A stretch of 63,968 bases of DNA, taken from contig JAFLCY010000006.1 of the NCBI GenBank assembly GCA_017303485.1, positions 1-63,968 on the forward strand. Direction: 5' to 3'. The notes under the pieces are model-generated. The model was not told the DNA's origin. It saw only the letters and a program-made list of their open reading frames with translations, and did not search any database. The position numbers were made by a program, and so were the translations under genes. This stretch comes from Rhodobacterales bacterium (GTDB lineage: Bacteria; Pseudomonadota; Alphaproteobacteria; Rhodobacterales; Rhodobacteraceae). This document shows positions 16,982-26,304 of this stretch, one piece after another. Every line of letters begins with the position of its first letter. Positions within the stretch are counted from its first letter, which is position 1.

Positions 16982-18685
16982 ATGCCATATCACGCTCCGG
17001 TCAAGGATATCCGTTTCATCCTCGATCATGTGGTGGGCTTCTCCGAGGTAGCCGCCACCCCTCGTTTCGCCGACGCCACCCCTGACCTGGCCGAGGCGAT
17101 CCTGACCGAGGCCGGGCGTCTGTCGACCGATATCCTGGCCCCCCTGAACAAGACCGCAGACCGCGCCCCCGCTCGGCTGGAGAACGGTGCCGTCGTTGCC
17201 TCGCCCGGCTTTGCCGAGGGCTACCGCGCGATTGCCGAGGGCGGATGGGTCGGCATGGCCGCAAACCCCGCGCATGGCGGGATGGGACTGCCGATCTCGC
17301 TCGCGCTCGGGGTGGACGACATGATGTCGGGGGCCTGCCTGGCCCTGCAACTGAAGCCGCTCTTGTCCAAAGGTCAGATCGAGGCGCTGGAACACCACGC
17401 CTCCGACGCCATCAAGGCGCTTTACCTGCCGAAGCTCACCTCGGGCGAATGGTCCGGGACGATGAACCTGACAGAACCGCAGGCGGGTTCGGATGTGGGG
17501 GCCCTGCGGACCAAGGCCGTGCCGCTGGGCGACGGGACCTATGCCATCACCGGGCAGAAGATCTTCATCACCTGGGGCGACAGCGACCTGACCCCGAACG
17601 TCTGCCACCTCGTCCTCGCCCGCCTGCCCGACGCGGCTGAGGGGACGAAGGGGATCAGCTTGTTCATGGTGCCGAAGTTCATTCCCGATGCCGAAGGCCG
17701 GCTCGGCGACCGCAACGCGCTGCGGGTGGTCAGTCTGGAACACAAGCTGGGCATCCATGGCAGCCCGACCTGCGTGATGGAGTTCAGCGGCGCAAAGGGC
17801 TGGCTGGTCGGCGCGCCGCACAAGGGGATGGCCGCGATGTTCACCATGATGAACAACGCCCGGCTGTCCGTGGCCGCGCAAGGGGTGGGGGTGGCGGAAG
17901 CCGCGTTCCAGCATGCTTTGGCCTATGCTCAGGACCGCCGGCAAGGGCCGACGCCGGTGGAAGGGTCTGGCACGATCATCGACCATGCCGACGTCCGCCG
18001 GATGCTGGCCACCATGCGGGCCCAGGTCTTCGCGGCGCGGTCCATCGCGCTGTCCTGCGCCGTGGCGATCGACATGGCCAGCGCCACTGGCAGCCCCGAC
18101 TGGCAGGCCCGTGCAGCCCTCCTCACCCCCATCGCCAAGGCCTACGGCACCGACACCGCCTGCGAGGTCGCGCATCAGGGCGTGCAGATTCACGGCGGCA
18201 TGGGCTTCATCGAGGAAACCGGCGCGGCGCAGTTCCTGCGCGATGCCCGGATCCTGCCGATCTATGAGGGGACGAACGGCATTCAGGCGATGGATTTGGT
18301 CGGCCGCAAGATGGCCGATGGCGGCGAGGCGGCGTTCCGGCTGATCGACGAGATCGAGCGCGAAGCCGAACGCGCCCGGGCACAGGTGCCCGATCTTGCG
18401 GGCGAGGTCTGGTCGGCCTCCGAGGCGCTGCGCGAGGCGACCGAGGCGCTGGTGGCAATGCCGCTGAACGACCGCTTTGCCGGCGCGGTGCCCTATCTGC
18501 GGGCCTTTGCGCTGGTCCTGGGCGGTCATGCGCATCTGAAGGCGATGCAGGCCGACCCCTCGCGCGAGGCGCTGGCGCGGGTGATGATCCGGCGGCTCAT
18601 GCCCGAACATGCTGCCCTCCTGGCGCAGGTGAAGGAAGGCGCAGCCGGGCTGTATGCGGTGGGCGCAGACGATTTCGCGGCCTGA
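16982..18685 (+). CDS. Acyl-CoA dehydrogenase, large (DmdC/FadE5-like) family
   Basis: The 567-residue flavoprotein belongs to the long acyl-CoA dehydrogenase group with an extra C-terminal domain. It begins with the typical MPYHAPVKDIRFIL and shows TEPQAGSDVGALRT (FAD/acyl-CoA loop), GQKIFITWGD and QIHGGMGFIEETGAAQFLRDARI. The catalytic glutamate is expected in YEGTNGIQA near residue 430. Methylmercaptopropionyl-CoA dehydrogenase (DmdC) belongs to the same group, but no other DMSP genes are adjacent, so the substrate is left open. AAGGAAC precedes the ATG. It is divergent from the Sua5 gene. Confidence 0.94.
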   Translation: MPYHAPVKDIRFILDHVVGFSEVAATPRFADATPDLAEAILTEAGRLSTDILAPLNKTADRAPARLENGAVVASPGFAEGYRAIAEGGWVGMAANPAHGGMGLPISLALGVDDMMSGACLALQLKPLLSKGQIEALEHHASDAIKALYLPKLTSGEWSGTMNLTEPQAGSDVGALRTKAVPLGDGTYAITGQKIFITWGDSDLTPNVCHLVLARLPDAAEGTKGISLFMVPKFIPDAEGRLGDRNALRVVSLEHKLGIHGSPTCVMEFSGAKGWLVGAPHKGMAAMFTMMNNARLSVAAQGVGVAEAAFQHALAYAQDRRQGPTPVEGSGTIIDHADVRRMLATMRAQVFAARSIALSCAVAIDMASATGSPDWQARAALLTPIAKAYGTDTACEVAHQGVQIHGGMGFIEETGAAQFLRDARILPIYEGTNGIQAMDLVGRKMADGGEAAFRLIDEIEREAERARAQVPDLAGEVWSASEALREATEALVAMPLNDRFAGAVPYLRAFALVLGGHAHLKAMQADPSREALARVMIRRLMPEHAALLAQVKEGAAGLYAVGADDFAA

Positions 18686-18766
18686 GGTCCGCTTCTGCGC
18701 GTCGGTGACTTCACCCCTCCTCGCCCCTCCGACGAGAAGACGAAGTCGCACGAGGAGGCGTGCCGG

Positions 18767-19408
18767 TCAGTCGGCCAGAAAGCCCGCGGCCTTGTGGCTG
18801 CCGTCGCAATAGGGCTTGTTCTTCGACTGGCCGCAGCGGCACAGCCAGGTGCGGGTGACCTTGTTGACCGTGTGCCCGGTGCCGGTGACCACCTCCAGAT
18901 TGCCCGTCACCAGAAGCGGTCCATTCGGTTGCGGCTGCACGTTCAGCGGGCCGTTGCGGACCTCAAGTGCGACAAACTCCTTTGCCGCAGGTTCGCCTGT
19001 TGCGGTGAACCCAGCCGCGGCATGGGACCCGTCGCAGAAAGGCTTGGACTTCGACTCGCCGCAGCGGCAGAGCGTCGCCCGTGGCGTGGCTTCCGGCTCG
19101 CCCCGGATCTGCAGTTCCGCCTCGAAGGCAAGCGGGCCGTTCTCGCGGATACGGACGGTATTCACGGTCGGCGGCGTATCGGAACTGGCGGAACCGTCAT
19201 TGTGCGCTGCCCGGATGGCCCCCGATGGGCAGGACAGTGCGATATGCATCACCGTCTCGGTGCTGGATGCGTCGGGAAAGATCCACTGCCCCTTCACGTT
19301 CGGAACGAAGACCTCGGGGTGGCCGAGAACGCAGTTGCGGGAGTGGATGCAGCGATGGCCATCGAAGCGGATGGTGACATCGCGGCCTTTGACGACTTCC
19401 TCGGTCAT
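18767..19408 (-). CDS. Fused 4Fe-4S mono-cluster domain and twin CDGSH iron-sulfur protein
   Basis: The 213-residue protein has three iron-sulfur modules. Residues about 1-65 are a Fer4_19 (divergent 4Fe-4S) domain with the short cysteine pattern CIHSRNC...CPSGAI. Two CDGSH domains follow, each with C-x-C-x8-9-CDGSH (LCRCGESKSKPFCDGSH near residue 120 and LCRCGQSKNKPYCDGSH near residue 195), which bind 2Fe-2S through Cys3-His. Relatives are thought to act in electron transfer or cluster handling in the cytoplasm. The ATG at 19408 (MTEEVVKGRD) is used. It is on the same strand as, and 103 bases after, the Trm112-like gene. Confidence 0.92.
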   Translation of the reverse strand: MTEEVVKGRDVTIRFDGHRCIHSRNCVLGHPEVFVPNVKGQWIFPDASSTETVMHIALSCPSGAIRAAHNDGSASSDTPPTVNTVRIRENGPLAFEAELQIRGEPEATPRATLCRCGESKSKPFCDGSHAAAGFTATGEPAAKEFVALEVRNGPLNVQPQPNGPLLVTGNLEVVTGTGHTVNKVTRTWLCRCGQSKNKPYCDGSHKAAGFLAD

Positions 19409-19511
19409 GACTGGCTCCGTTCGCTGAGGGGATATCGACAGGAAAGCCGGGAACCCGGGTTGAGGCAAGGAAATCCCGTGCGCCGCGCGCGGCGCCGCGC
19501 CTTGATCCGCG

Positions 19512-19688
19512 TCAGTCGAGTTGGCGCGCCTCGCTGACCAGCATCACCGGAATGCCGTCGCGGATCGGGAAGGCAAGACGCGCCGCCTTGGAGACCAGCT
19601 CCTGCTTCTCGGCATCATAGGACAGGACGGCGTGGGTCACCGGACATACCAGCGCCTCCAGCATGCGACGGTCGGACGGATCGCTCAT
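19512..19688 (-). CDS. Trm112 family small protein
   Basis: This 58-residue gene reads [18 protein letters not shown]... to ...VSEARQLD. It carries the typical [13 protein letters not shown] and [12 protein letters not shown] segments of Trm112/UPF0434 proteins, which are partners or activators of methyltransferases in other organisms. Only one cysteine is retained, as in many bacterial members. Its ATG overlaps the TGA of the LON-domain gene by four bases (19685-19688), so it is translationally coupled to it. Confidence 0.9.
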   Translation of the reverse strand: MSDPSDRRMLEALVCPVTHAVLSYDAEKQELVSKAARLAFPIRDGIPVMLVSEARQLD

Positions 19689-20332
19689 TGCAGGGTCTCC
19701 ACTTCGCCGCTGCCACGCAGGGCAAACTCGATCAAGGTGACGATGGTCTGCCGCCGGGTCGTCAGGTCAGGCGCTTCCAGGAGGGCCTGCTTGTCCTCGG
19801 ACGAGAACGGACAAAGCATGGAAAGCGAGTTGATCAGCAACTCGGCCTCGGCTTCGTTCAGGCTGCTCCAGTCGGTCGCGAGGTCGAGACGTGAGAAATA
19901 GCGCGCAAGCAGGGCCATGAAGGCGTCACGGCGGAAACCGGGATCCTCTTCGGCGGGGCCGAGATCGCGGGCAAAGGGCGACCAGTCGACGCGACAGCGG
20001 CGGTAGGGGGTGAACCCCTGCACCTCGTCCCTCACCCTGTAGCGCGACACGCCGGACAGCGTGATCATGTAGCGCCCGTCCTCGGTTTCCGAGAACCCCG
20101 TCAGGCGGCCGGCACAGCCGACGGCCTGCAGCAGGTCCTCTCCGTCGGCGGTCTCGCGCGGCTGGATCATGCCGACCAGCCGGTGCTTGGACTTCATGCA
20201 GTCCTCGATCATGGCAAGGTAGCGCGGCTCGAAGATGTGCAGCGGAAGCCGCGCCCTGGGCAGCATGAGCGCCCCGGGCAAAGGGAAGACCGGAAGGATG
20301 TCCGGCAGGTCGGCGGCGGCGATCATGGGCAT
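19685..20332 (-). CDS. LON peptidase substrate-binding domain protein
   Basis: The 215-residue protein consists of a Lon N-terminal (LAN) domain only: [31 protein letters not shown] near the start and GCAGRLTGF in the middle. There is no ATPase or protease domain, which is usual for stand-alone bacterial LAN proteins whose biochemical role is unsettled. It is in an operon with the CnoX-type thioredoxin gene upstream (21 bases) and the Trm112-like gene downstream (4-base overlap). The set suggests protein quality control. Confidence 0.93.
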   Translation of the reverse strand: MPMIAAADLPDILPVFPLPGALMLPRARLPLHIFEPRYLAMIEDCMKSKHRLVGMIQPRETADGEDLLQAVGCAGRLTGFSETEDGRYMITLSGVSRYRVRDEVQGFTPYRRCRVDWSPFARDLGPAEEDPGFRRDAFMALLARYFSRLDLATDWSSLNEAEAELLINSLSMLCPFSSEDKQALLEAPDLTTRRQTIVTLIEFALRGSGEVETLQ

Positions 20333-20353
20333 CGAGAGGCCCCGCGTCTGGGT

Positions 20354-21256
20354 TCAGGCAAAGATCATTGACGAGAGGCGGCGGCGACCGGCGAGGACGA
20401 TCGGGTCCTGCGGTTTTAGCGCCTCGAAGATGGTGAAAAGCTGGGTCTTGGCCGCCCCGTCGTTCCATTCGCGGTCACGGCGGAAAAGCTCCAGAAGCTG
20501 ATCGACCGCTTCCTTCGCGTTGTCCGCAGCGAGGAGGGCGGCGGCAAGGTCGAAGCGGGCCTGATGGTCATCCGGATTGGCCTCGACGGCGGCACGCAAC
20601 TCGGCCTCGGGCCCGGCATTCGCAGCCTGTTTCGCCAGCTCCAGCTGCGCACGCACGGCATCCAGCTCTTTCGACTTTGCCACCGCAGCAGGCGCGGCGG
20701 CGATCAGCCCTTCGGCCTGGTCGATGTTGTTCTGGGCAAGGTGGGCGCGGACAAGGCCACCATAGGCGGCAGCGTTCTCGGGCTCCTCCTCCAGGATGGC
20801 GGCGAAGGTTTCCGCGGCGTCAGCGGCGGCGCCCTCGGTCAACATGTCCTCGGCAGCCTGGATCGCTTCGGCGAGGCCTCCGTCCCCGGCAAGGGCAGAG
20901 GTGCGATCGACGAAGGCCTTCAGCTCCGAGGCCGGAACCGCGCCCTGGAAACCATCGACCGGCTGGCCCTGCCAGAAGGCATAGACGGTGGGAATCGACT
21001 GGATGCGCAACTGCCCGGCGATGCGCTGGTTCTTGTCGACATCGACCTTGGCCATGCGCACCTTGCCGCCGGCCGCCGTCACCGCCGCCTCAAGCATCGG
21101 ACCGAGCGTCTTGCAGGGGCCGCACCAGGTGGCCCAGAAATCGACGATGACCGGCACCTCGCGGCTGGCCTCGATCACGTCGGCCATGAAGGTGGCTTCG
21201 GTGACGTCCTTGATCAGATCGGCTTCAACTTGCGGCTTCTCGCCCAGTCCCAGCAT
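20354..21256 (-). CDS. CnoX/YbbN-type thioredoxin-TPR co-chaperone
   Basis: The 300-residue protein has a thioredoxin fold at residues about 20-120 with the full active site WATWCGPCK, then a tetratricopeptide-like helical region (ILEEEPENAAAYGGLVRAHLAQNN and later repeats) to the C-terminus. This is the architecture of CnoX/YbbN, a redox-active holdase that hands substrates to GroEL and DnaK in the cytoplasm. The intact CGPC distinguishes it from E. coli YbbN, which lacks one cysteine. The ATG at 21256 (MLGLGEKPQVE) is chosen over a start at 21304. Confidence 0.94.
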   Translation of the reverse strand: MLGLGEKPQVEADLIKDVTEATFMADVIEASREVPVIVDFWATWCGPCKTLGPMLEAAVTAAGGKVRMAKVDVDKNQRIAGQLRIQSIPTVYAFWQGQPVDGFQGAVPASELKAFVDRTSALAGDGGLAEAIQAAEDMLTEGAAADAAETFAAILEEEPENAAAYGGLVRAHLAQNNIDQAEGLIAAAPAAVAKSKELDAVRAQLELAKQAANAGPEAELRAAVEANPDDHQARFDLAAALLAADNAKEAVDQLLELFRRDREWNDGAAKTQLFTIFEALKPQDPIVLAGRRRLSSMIFA

Positions 21257-21316
21257 TGCGGACTCCTGTCGGATGTTTGACCCTATATGGCGGGGGCGAT
21301 GCAAAAGGCCAAGGGG

Positions 21317-21880
21317 TCAGGCCCAGTCGCAGGTGACGAGGTGGTCATTGACCATGCCCGAGGCCTGCATGAAGGCGTAGGTGATCGTCGGGCCGACGAA
21401 GTTGAAGCCTTCGCGCTTCAGCGCCTTCGACATGGCCTGGGACTGCGGGGTCTGGCCGGGGACGTCAGCCATGGTCTGTGGGCGGTTGATCAGGGGCTGG
21501 CCCCCGATGAAGGACCAGAGGAAGGGTGCGAAGCCCTCGCGCGCCTCGATCCGCTGCCAGGCCTGCGCGCCGCGGATCGTGCCCTCGATCTTGCCGCGGT
21601 GGCGGACGATGCCGGGGTCGGCGAGCAGGCGGGCGACCTCGGGCTCGCCCCAGTTGGCGATCAGGTCGGGGTCGAAGCCCGCAAAGGCCGCACGAAATCC
21701 TTCGCGTTTGCGCAGGATGGTGATCCAGGACAGGCCCGCCTGAAAGCTTTCCAGAATCAGCAACTCGAACAGGCGTTTCGGGTCATGTTCCGGACGGCCC
21801 CATTCGTCGTCGTGATAGGCAGCATAAAGCGGATCGCTGCCGCACCAGGGGCATCGCGTCGAATTGTCGGCATTTTCCAT
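21317..21880 (-). CDS. tag: DNA-3-methyladenine glycosylase I
   Basis: The 187-residue enzyme removes 3-methyladenine from alkylated DNA. The N-terminal RCPWCG and the following YHDDEWG are diagnostic, as are the helix ESFQAGLSWITILRKREGF and the C-terminal FVGPTITYAFMQASGMVNDH. The zinc site uses cysteine and histidine residues at both ends, including the final H-x3-C (HLVTCDWA). Length is normal. The ATG at 21880 is chosen because the longer frame to 22048 overlaps the divergent EAL gene. No adaptive-response gene is next to it. Confidence 0.97.
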   Translation of the reverse strand: MENADNSTRCPWCGSDPLYAAYHDDEWGRPEHDPKRLFELLILESFQAGLSWITILRKREGFRAAFAGFDPDLIANWGEPEVARLLADPGIVRHRGKIEGTIRGAQAWQRIEAREGFAPFLWSFIGGQPLINRPQTMADVPGQTPQSQAMSKALKREGFNFVGPTITYAFMQASGMVNDHLVTCDWA

Positions 21881-21996
21881 GGCGTGACCTTCGGATTCGG
21901 GACCGGGAGAATTAGAACAAAATGCGAATATTGACCTTCCGTTTACCGATCCCGGACTAGGCTGTCGACAGGTATCTGCGGCGTCCGGGGGTGGGC

Positions 21997-22851
21997 ATGA
22001 GCTATATGAAGGAACCGAAATCGTCGAAGTTCGACCGCGATCCCGCATTGGCCAGCCCGCTGAACGCGGCCATTGCGGTGCAGGACCGGGAAACGCTGGA
22101 TATGGTCGCCTCGGCGCTGAAGGACCGGCGGATGCGTCTGGCGTTCCAGCCGGTTGTCTATGCGGCGGACCCGACGGTGATCGGCTTCTTCGAAGGCTTC
22201 ATCCGGCTTCTGAACCTGCGCGACCAGGTGATTCCGGCGCGCGATTTCATGGCTGCTGTGGAGCAAAGGCAGATCGGGCGCGAGATTGACTGTGCAGCCT
22301 TGCAGCTGGGGCTGATGGCGATGCAGCGCAATCCGCAGATCCGGGTCTCGGTGAACATGTCGGCGCGGTCGGTCGGCTATCGCCCCTGGATCGACATCCT
22401 GCGCCGCGCCCTGCAGGATTCGCCGCGTTTGGGCGCGAACCTGATCCTTGAGATCAACGAGACCTCCGCCCTGCAGGTGCCGGACGTGCTGAAACCCTTC
22501 ATGGCCGAGATGCGGGAGCATGGCATCGTCTTCGCGCTGGACGATTTCGGTGCCGGGATGACCTCGCTGCGCCTGTTGCAGGAACTGCGGTTCGAGATCG
22601 CCAAGATCGACGGCAGCCTGGTGAAGCATGTCGACCGGCTGCCCGAAGGCCAGGCCGTCGCGCGGGCGGCGATCGCGCTGGCGCAGGAGCTGGGAATGTA
22701 TGTCGTCGCCGAAGCGGTGGAAACCGAGGGCGAGGCGCGCTGGCTGCGGGAAGCGGGGGTCGGCTGCCTGCAAGGCTATCTCTTCGGCCCCCCAACGGTG
22801 ACACCGGATTTCCGGGCTTTCCGGCACGGCAGGCCGACTGCGGCGCTCTGA
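21997..22851 (+). CDS. EAL-domain protein with EGF in place of EAL
   Basis: The 284-residue cytoplasmic protein is a stand-alone EAL domain (cyclic-di-GMP phosphodiesterase family) with no sensor or membrane segment. The signature tripeptide reads EGF (FFEGFIRLL) instead of EAL, but the glutamate is kept. Other metal and catalytic positions look intact: [35 protein letters not shown] and LQGYLFG. It may hydrolyse c-di-GMP weakly or only bind it. The ATG at 21997 follows a GGGGGTGGGC stretch; a GTG six bases earlier is also possible. It is divergent from tag and independent of phaA. Confidence 0.9.
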   Translation: MSYMKEPKSSKFDRDPALASPLNAAIAVQDRETLDMVASALKDRRMRLAFQPVVYAADPTVIGFFEGFIRLLNLRDQVIPARDFMAAVEQRQIGREIDCAALQLGLMAMQRNPQIRVSVNMSARSVGYRPWIDILRRALQDSPRLGANLILEINETSALQVPDVLKPFMAEMREHGIVFALDDFGAGMTSLRLLQELRFEIAKIDGSLVKHVDRLPEGQAVARAAIALAQELGMYVVAEAVETEGEARWLREAGVGCLQGYLFGPPTVTPDFRAFRHGRPTAAL

Positions 22852-22944
22852 GGGGGCGAACATCCAGGGATTGCGGCGGCGGGGCGGTTCCCGGCCCTGT
22901 CCGTGGCAAGTCAACGCCGGACTGGTGCGCCATGCGCCATGGTT

Positions 22945-22961
22945 CTTGCACTTGCAGCAAG
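22945..22961. promoter_or_regulatory. CTTGC...GCAAG inverted repeat upstream of phaA (possible PhaR-type site)
   Basis: CTTGC and GCAAG flank a TGC-rich centre about 85 bases before the phaA start. Regulators of the PhaR family bind TGC/GCA-rich repeats near polyhydroxyalkanoate genes, which prompts this call. The match is loose. Confidence 0.25.
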
Positions 22962-23045
22962 ATGCCCTTAGGCCATTGGGTGATGCGGCGCGAGCCCCTC
23001 GTGCCGTTGCCTCATAGCTTGGGCGCACTGGGAGAGGACCACAGA

Positions 23046-24218
23046 ATGACCAATGTCGTAATCGTGTCGGCGGGCCGCACCGCCGTGGGCAGCTTCAACG
23101 GCTCTTTCGCCAGTACCCCGGCGCATGACCTGGGTGCGGCGGTGATCGAGGCGGTCGTCGCCCGCGCCGGCATCGACAAGGCGGAAGTCGAGGAAACGAT
23201 CCTGGGCCAGGTGCTGACCGCCGGTCAGGGCCAGAACCCGGCACGGCAGGCGCATATCAAGGCGGGCCTTGCGAAAGAGGCGAGCGCCTGGTCCCTGAAC
23301 CAGGTCTGCGGCTCGGGCCTGCGGGCGGTGGCGCTTGGCGCACAGCATGTCCAGCTGGGCGACGCGAAGATCATCGTCGCGGGCGGGCAGGAATCGATGT
23401 CGCTGTCGCCCCATGTCGCGCATCTTCGCGCCGGGCAGAAGATGGGCGACATGAACTTCGTCGATTCGATGATCAAGGACGGGCTCTGGGACGCGTTCAA
23501 CGGCTACCACATGGGCCAGACCGCCGAGAACGTCGCGAACCAGTGGCAGATCAGCCGCGACATGCAGGATGAATTCGCGCTCGCCAGCCAGAACAAGGCC
23601 GAGGCGGCGCAAAAGGCCGGCAAGTTCAAGGACGAGATCGTCGGTTTCACCGTGAAGTCCCGCAAGGGCGACATCGTGGTGGACCAGGACGAATACATCC
23701 GCCACGGCGCGACTATGGAAGCGATGCAGAAGCTGAAGCCCGCCTTCGTCAAGGATGGCTCGGTCACGGCGGCGAACGCCTCCGGTCTGAACGACGGCGC
23801 GGCCGCCGTGGTGCTGATGACCGCGGAAGAGGCCGCGAAGCGCGGGCTGACCCCGCTGGCGCGGATCGCCTCGTATGCGACTGCCGGGCTTGATCCGTCG
23901 ATCATGGGCGTCGGCCCGATCCACGCCAGCCGCAAGGCCCTGGCCAAGGCGGGCTGGAAGGTCGGCGATCTCGATCTTGTCGAGGCGAACGAAGCCTTTG
24001 CCGCCCAGGCCTGCGCGGTGAACAAGGACATGGGCTGGGACCCGTCGATCGTGAACGTGAACGGCGGCGCCATCGCCATCGGCCACCCGATCGGCGCCTC
24101 GGGCGCGCGCATCTTGAACACGCTCCTGTTCGAGATGGGCCGTCGCAACGCGAAGAAGGGTCTGGCAACGCTTTGCATCGGTGGCGGCATGGGTGTCGCC
24201 ATGTGCCTGGAACGGTGA
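23046..24218 (+). CDS. phaA: Acetyl-CoA C-acetyltransferase
   Basis: The 390-residue biosynthetic-type thiolase condenses two acetyl-CoA to acetoacetyl-CoA, the first step to poly-3-hydroxybutyrate. The nucleophilic cysteine is in [14 protein letters not shown] near residue 88, the catalytic histidine in [17 protein letters not shown] near residue 350 and the second cysteine in LCIGGGMG near residue 378. NEAFAAQ is present. GAGAGGA precedes the ATG. The reductase phaB follows 137 bases downstream, and no phaC polymerase is in this window. Confidence 0.97.
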   Translation: MTNVVIVSAGRTAVGSFNGSFASTPAHDLGAAVIEAVVARAGIDKAEVEETILGQVLTAGQGQNPARQAHIKAGLAKEASAWSLNQVCGSGLRAVALGAQHVQLGDAKIIVAGGQESMSLSPHVAHLRAGQKMGDMNFVDSMIKDGLWDAFNGYHMGQTAENVANQWQISRDMQDEFALASQNKAEAAQKAGKFKDEIVGFTVKSRKGDIVVDQDEYIRHGATMEAMQKLKPAFVKDGSVTAANASGLNDGAAAVVLMTAEEAAKRGLTPLARIASYATAGLDPSIMGVGPIHASRKALAKAGWKVGDLDLVEANEAFAAQACAVNKDMGWDPSIVNVNGGAIAIGHPIGASGARILNTLLFEMGRRNAKKGLATLCIGGGMGVAMCLER

Positions 24219-24224
24219 CTTGAT

Positions 24225-24295
24225 GGTGCGTGCAAGCACGCACCCTGCCTGCCGCAAATGCGAATCGGGCGCGCAATAATGTTGCGCGCCCGATT
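24225..24295 (+). terminator. Two hairpins between phaA and phaB
   Basis: A 9-base-pair hairpin GGTGCGTGC/GCACGCACC (24225-24244) is followed by a perfect 14-base-pair hairpin AATCGGGCGCGCAA/TTGCGCGCCCGATT (24263-24295) with a 5-base loop and then TCGTTTCGG. The T-tract is weak. The pair may partly end the phaA message or protect its 3' end, setting phaA above phaB. Confidence 0.45.
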
Positions 24296-24355
24296 TCGTT
24301 TCGGTAACAGGATTTCAATGGCATACGGTAGCATACCCCTAGAAGGAGAATCAGG

Positions 24356-25081
24356 ATGGCACGGGTTGCATTGGTCACGGGCGGGTCGCGCGGCATTGGC
24401 GCAGCGATCTCGGTTGCGCTGAAGGCGGCGGGATACAAGGTCGCAGCGAACTATGCCGGCAACGACGAGGCGGCGGCGGCCTTCACCAAGGAGACCGGCA
24501 TCCCGACCTACAAATGGTCGGTCGCGGATTACGACGCCTGCGCAGCGGGAATTGCCAAGGTCGAGGCCGAGGTCGGCCCGGTGGACGTGCTGGTGAACAA
24601 CGCCGGGATCACCCGCGACGCGATGTTCCACAAGATGACCCCGGGGCAGTGGAAAGAGGTGATCGACACCAACCTCTCGGGCCTCTTCAACATGACGCAT
24701 CCCCTGTGGTCGGGCATGCGCGACCGCAAGTTCGGCCGGGTGGTCAACATCTCGTCGATCAACGGGCAGAAAGGGCAAGCGGGGCAGGCGAACTATTCGG
24801 CGGCCAAGTCGGGCGACCTTGGCTTCACCAAGGCGCTGGCTCAGGAGGGTGCGCGGGCCGGGATCACCGTCAACGCGATCTGCCCGGGCTATATCGGCAC
24901 CGAAATGGTGCGCGCGATCGACGAGAAGGTGCTGAACGAACGCATCATCCCGCTGATCCCGGTCGGCCGCCTGGGCGAGCCGGAGGAGATCGCGCGGATC
25001 TGCGTTTTCCTCGCCTCGGATGATGCAGGCTTCATAACCGGCTCGACCATCAGCGCGAACGGCGGTCAGTTCTTCGTCTGA
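24356..25081 (+). CDS. phaB: Acetoacetyl-CoA reductase
   Basis: The 241-residue short-chain dehydrogenase reduces acetoacetyl-CoA to (R)-3-hydroxybutyryl-CoA, typically with NADPH. The cofactor motif TGGSRGIG (residues about 7-14), NNAG near residue 82, catalytic Ser in NISSINGQKGQAGQANYSAAK and the YxxxK are all present. The family-specific FHKMTPGQW is also seen. AGAAGGAGAA precedes the ATG. It follows phaA, separated by two hairpins, and may have extra promoter activity in that gap. Confidence 0.96.
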   Translation: MARVALVTGGSRGIGAAISVALKAAGYKVAANYAGNDEAAAAFTKETGIPTYKWSVADYDACAAGIAKVEAEVGPVDVLVNNAGITRDAMFHKMTPGQWKEVIDTNLSGLFNMTHPLWSGMRDRKFGRVVNISSINGQKGQAGQANYSAAKSGDLGFTKALAQEGARAGITVNAICPGYIGTEMVRAIDEKVLNERIIPLIPVGRLGEPEEIARICVFLASDDAGFITGSTISANGGQFFV

Positions 25082-25149
25082 CGTCTTGCAAGGGGTGAGT
25101 GTCTGGCGATACGGCTTGGCGACCTTTTCAGGGGTACGGGCTTGATTGC

Positions 25150-26304
25150 ATGACTGACACTCACCCAATACTTGTCGTGCAAAGGCCGAAGCCGGGCTTT
25201 GACATTGCATCGGCCGTAAGGCGCGCGTCCAGACTGACCGGCAGGTCCGAAATCTCCGTCGGGCTGGATCTGATCTGCCGGATGACGCGGGGCCAGCGTC
25301 TGAAATTTGACGAATACTTCGTACAGGGTGCCTGGCTGGGTGACCCTGCGGACCGCGCCGCCTATGTCGGGACAAGGACCAATTTTCGGACCAACAGGTC
25401 GCTGATCGCGGATGGCGCGGACGACCAGACGCATCTGATGACCGACAAGTACCTGACGGGTCTGGTTCTGCGGGCCAATGGCTTTCCGGTTCCGGACCTT
25501 AAGGCCGTCTTTGCGACCTTCACGTCCTTTGGACAGACCGAAACCCTGCGGTCAGCCGAGGACCTTGCGGCCTGGATGGCCGAGGCAGGCCATCTGCCCG
25601 CCTTCGCAAAGCCGGTCGATGGGACCATGGCGCTGGGGTCGGTGCCCCTGATCGCGGCCGAGCCTGGACTGGTGAACATCGGTGGTCGCAATGTGCCCGT
25701 CACAGGATTGGCGCGCGAGGTGGCCCGACAGTTTCCCCGAGGGTGGCTGATCCAGGAGCAATTGCGCCAGCCGGCAGAGATCGAGGCCCTGATCGGCCCC
25801 GGAATCGGCACGATCCGGCTGGTGACCCTCTGGGAAGCCGACGGCCCCGTGGTGCTGTACGCAGTCTGGCGGCATCCCGCGCCGGGAACCTGGGTCGACG
25901 CGGCCATTCATGGCAAGCAGAATGTCGGATGCGCGTTGGACGGTGACGGACGGGTGACCAAGGCGCGACTTGGCGACCTTTTCACCGGGAAGGACCTGAC
26001 ACACAGTCTTGTCAGTCCTGAGCTGCCTCTGATGGGTTACCAGCTGCCGCAATGGCGTGAGATCGTCGAGATCGGACGGGCCGCGCACCGGCTGTTCCCC
26101 GGCCATGCGCTGATCGGATGGGACATCGCAATGACCCTGCGCGGTCCGGTGATCAGCGAAGTCAACGCCAACCCCTTGCACATGTCCTATCAGCGGTCGT
26201 TCCAGCGCGGTTTCCTGCATGATGACCATCGCGCACGGCTGGATGCGGCCCGGCAATTGATGCGGGACCGCTGCAAACCTGCGTCGCGGAAGGCCAGGAC
26301 ATGA
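25150..26304 (+). CDS. ATP-grasp ligase, sugar-transfer-associated (ATPgrasp_ST) type
   Basis: The 384-residue cytoplasmic protein resembles the ATPgrasp_ST family. Visible features are LMTDKYLTGLVLRANGFPVP near residue 100, AFAKPVDGTMALG (ATP-binding lysine region), LIQEQLRQPAEIEAL and GIGTIRLVTLWE, and the C-terminal GWDIAMTLRGPVISEVNANP with the metal-binding E-x-N. Such enzymes form amide or ester bonds between an acyl-phosphate and an amine or sugar; the substrate here is unknown. The ATG overlaps nothing upstream (68-base gap after phaB). The 3' end overlaps the YddG-type exporter by four bases, so product and exporter are probably linked. Confidence 0.85.
   Translation: MTDTHPILVVQRPKPGFDIASAVRRASRLTGRSEISVGLDLICRMTRGQRLKFDEYFVQGAWLGDPADRAAYVGTRTNFRTNRSLIADGADDQTHLMTDKYLTGLVLRANGFPVPDLKAVFATFTSFGQTETLRSAEDLAAWMAEAGHLPAFAKPVDGTMALGSVPLIAAEPGLVNIGGRNVPVTGLAREVARQFPRGWLIQEQLRQPAEIEALIGPGIGTIRLVTLWEADGPVVLYAVWRHPAPGTWVDAAIHGKQNVGCALDGDGRVTKARLGDLFTGKDLTHSLVSPELPLMGYQLPQWREIVEIGRAAHRLFPGHALIGWDIAMTLRGPVISEVNANPLHMSYQRSFQRGFLHDDHRARLDAARQLMRDRCKPASRKART

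Noticed and set aside
18707..18758. CCTCCTCG/CGAGGAGG inverted repeat after the acyl-CoA dehydrogenase gene
   Set aside because: Loop of 27 bases and no T-run; weak as a terminator.
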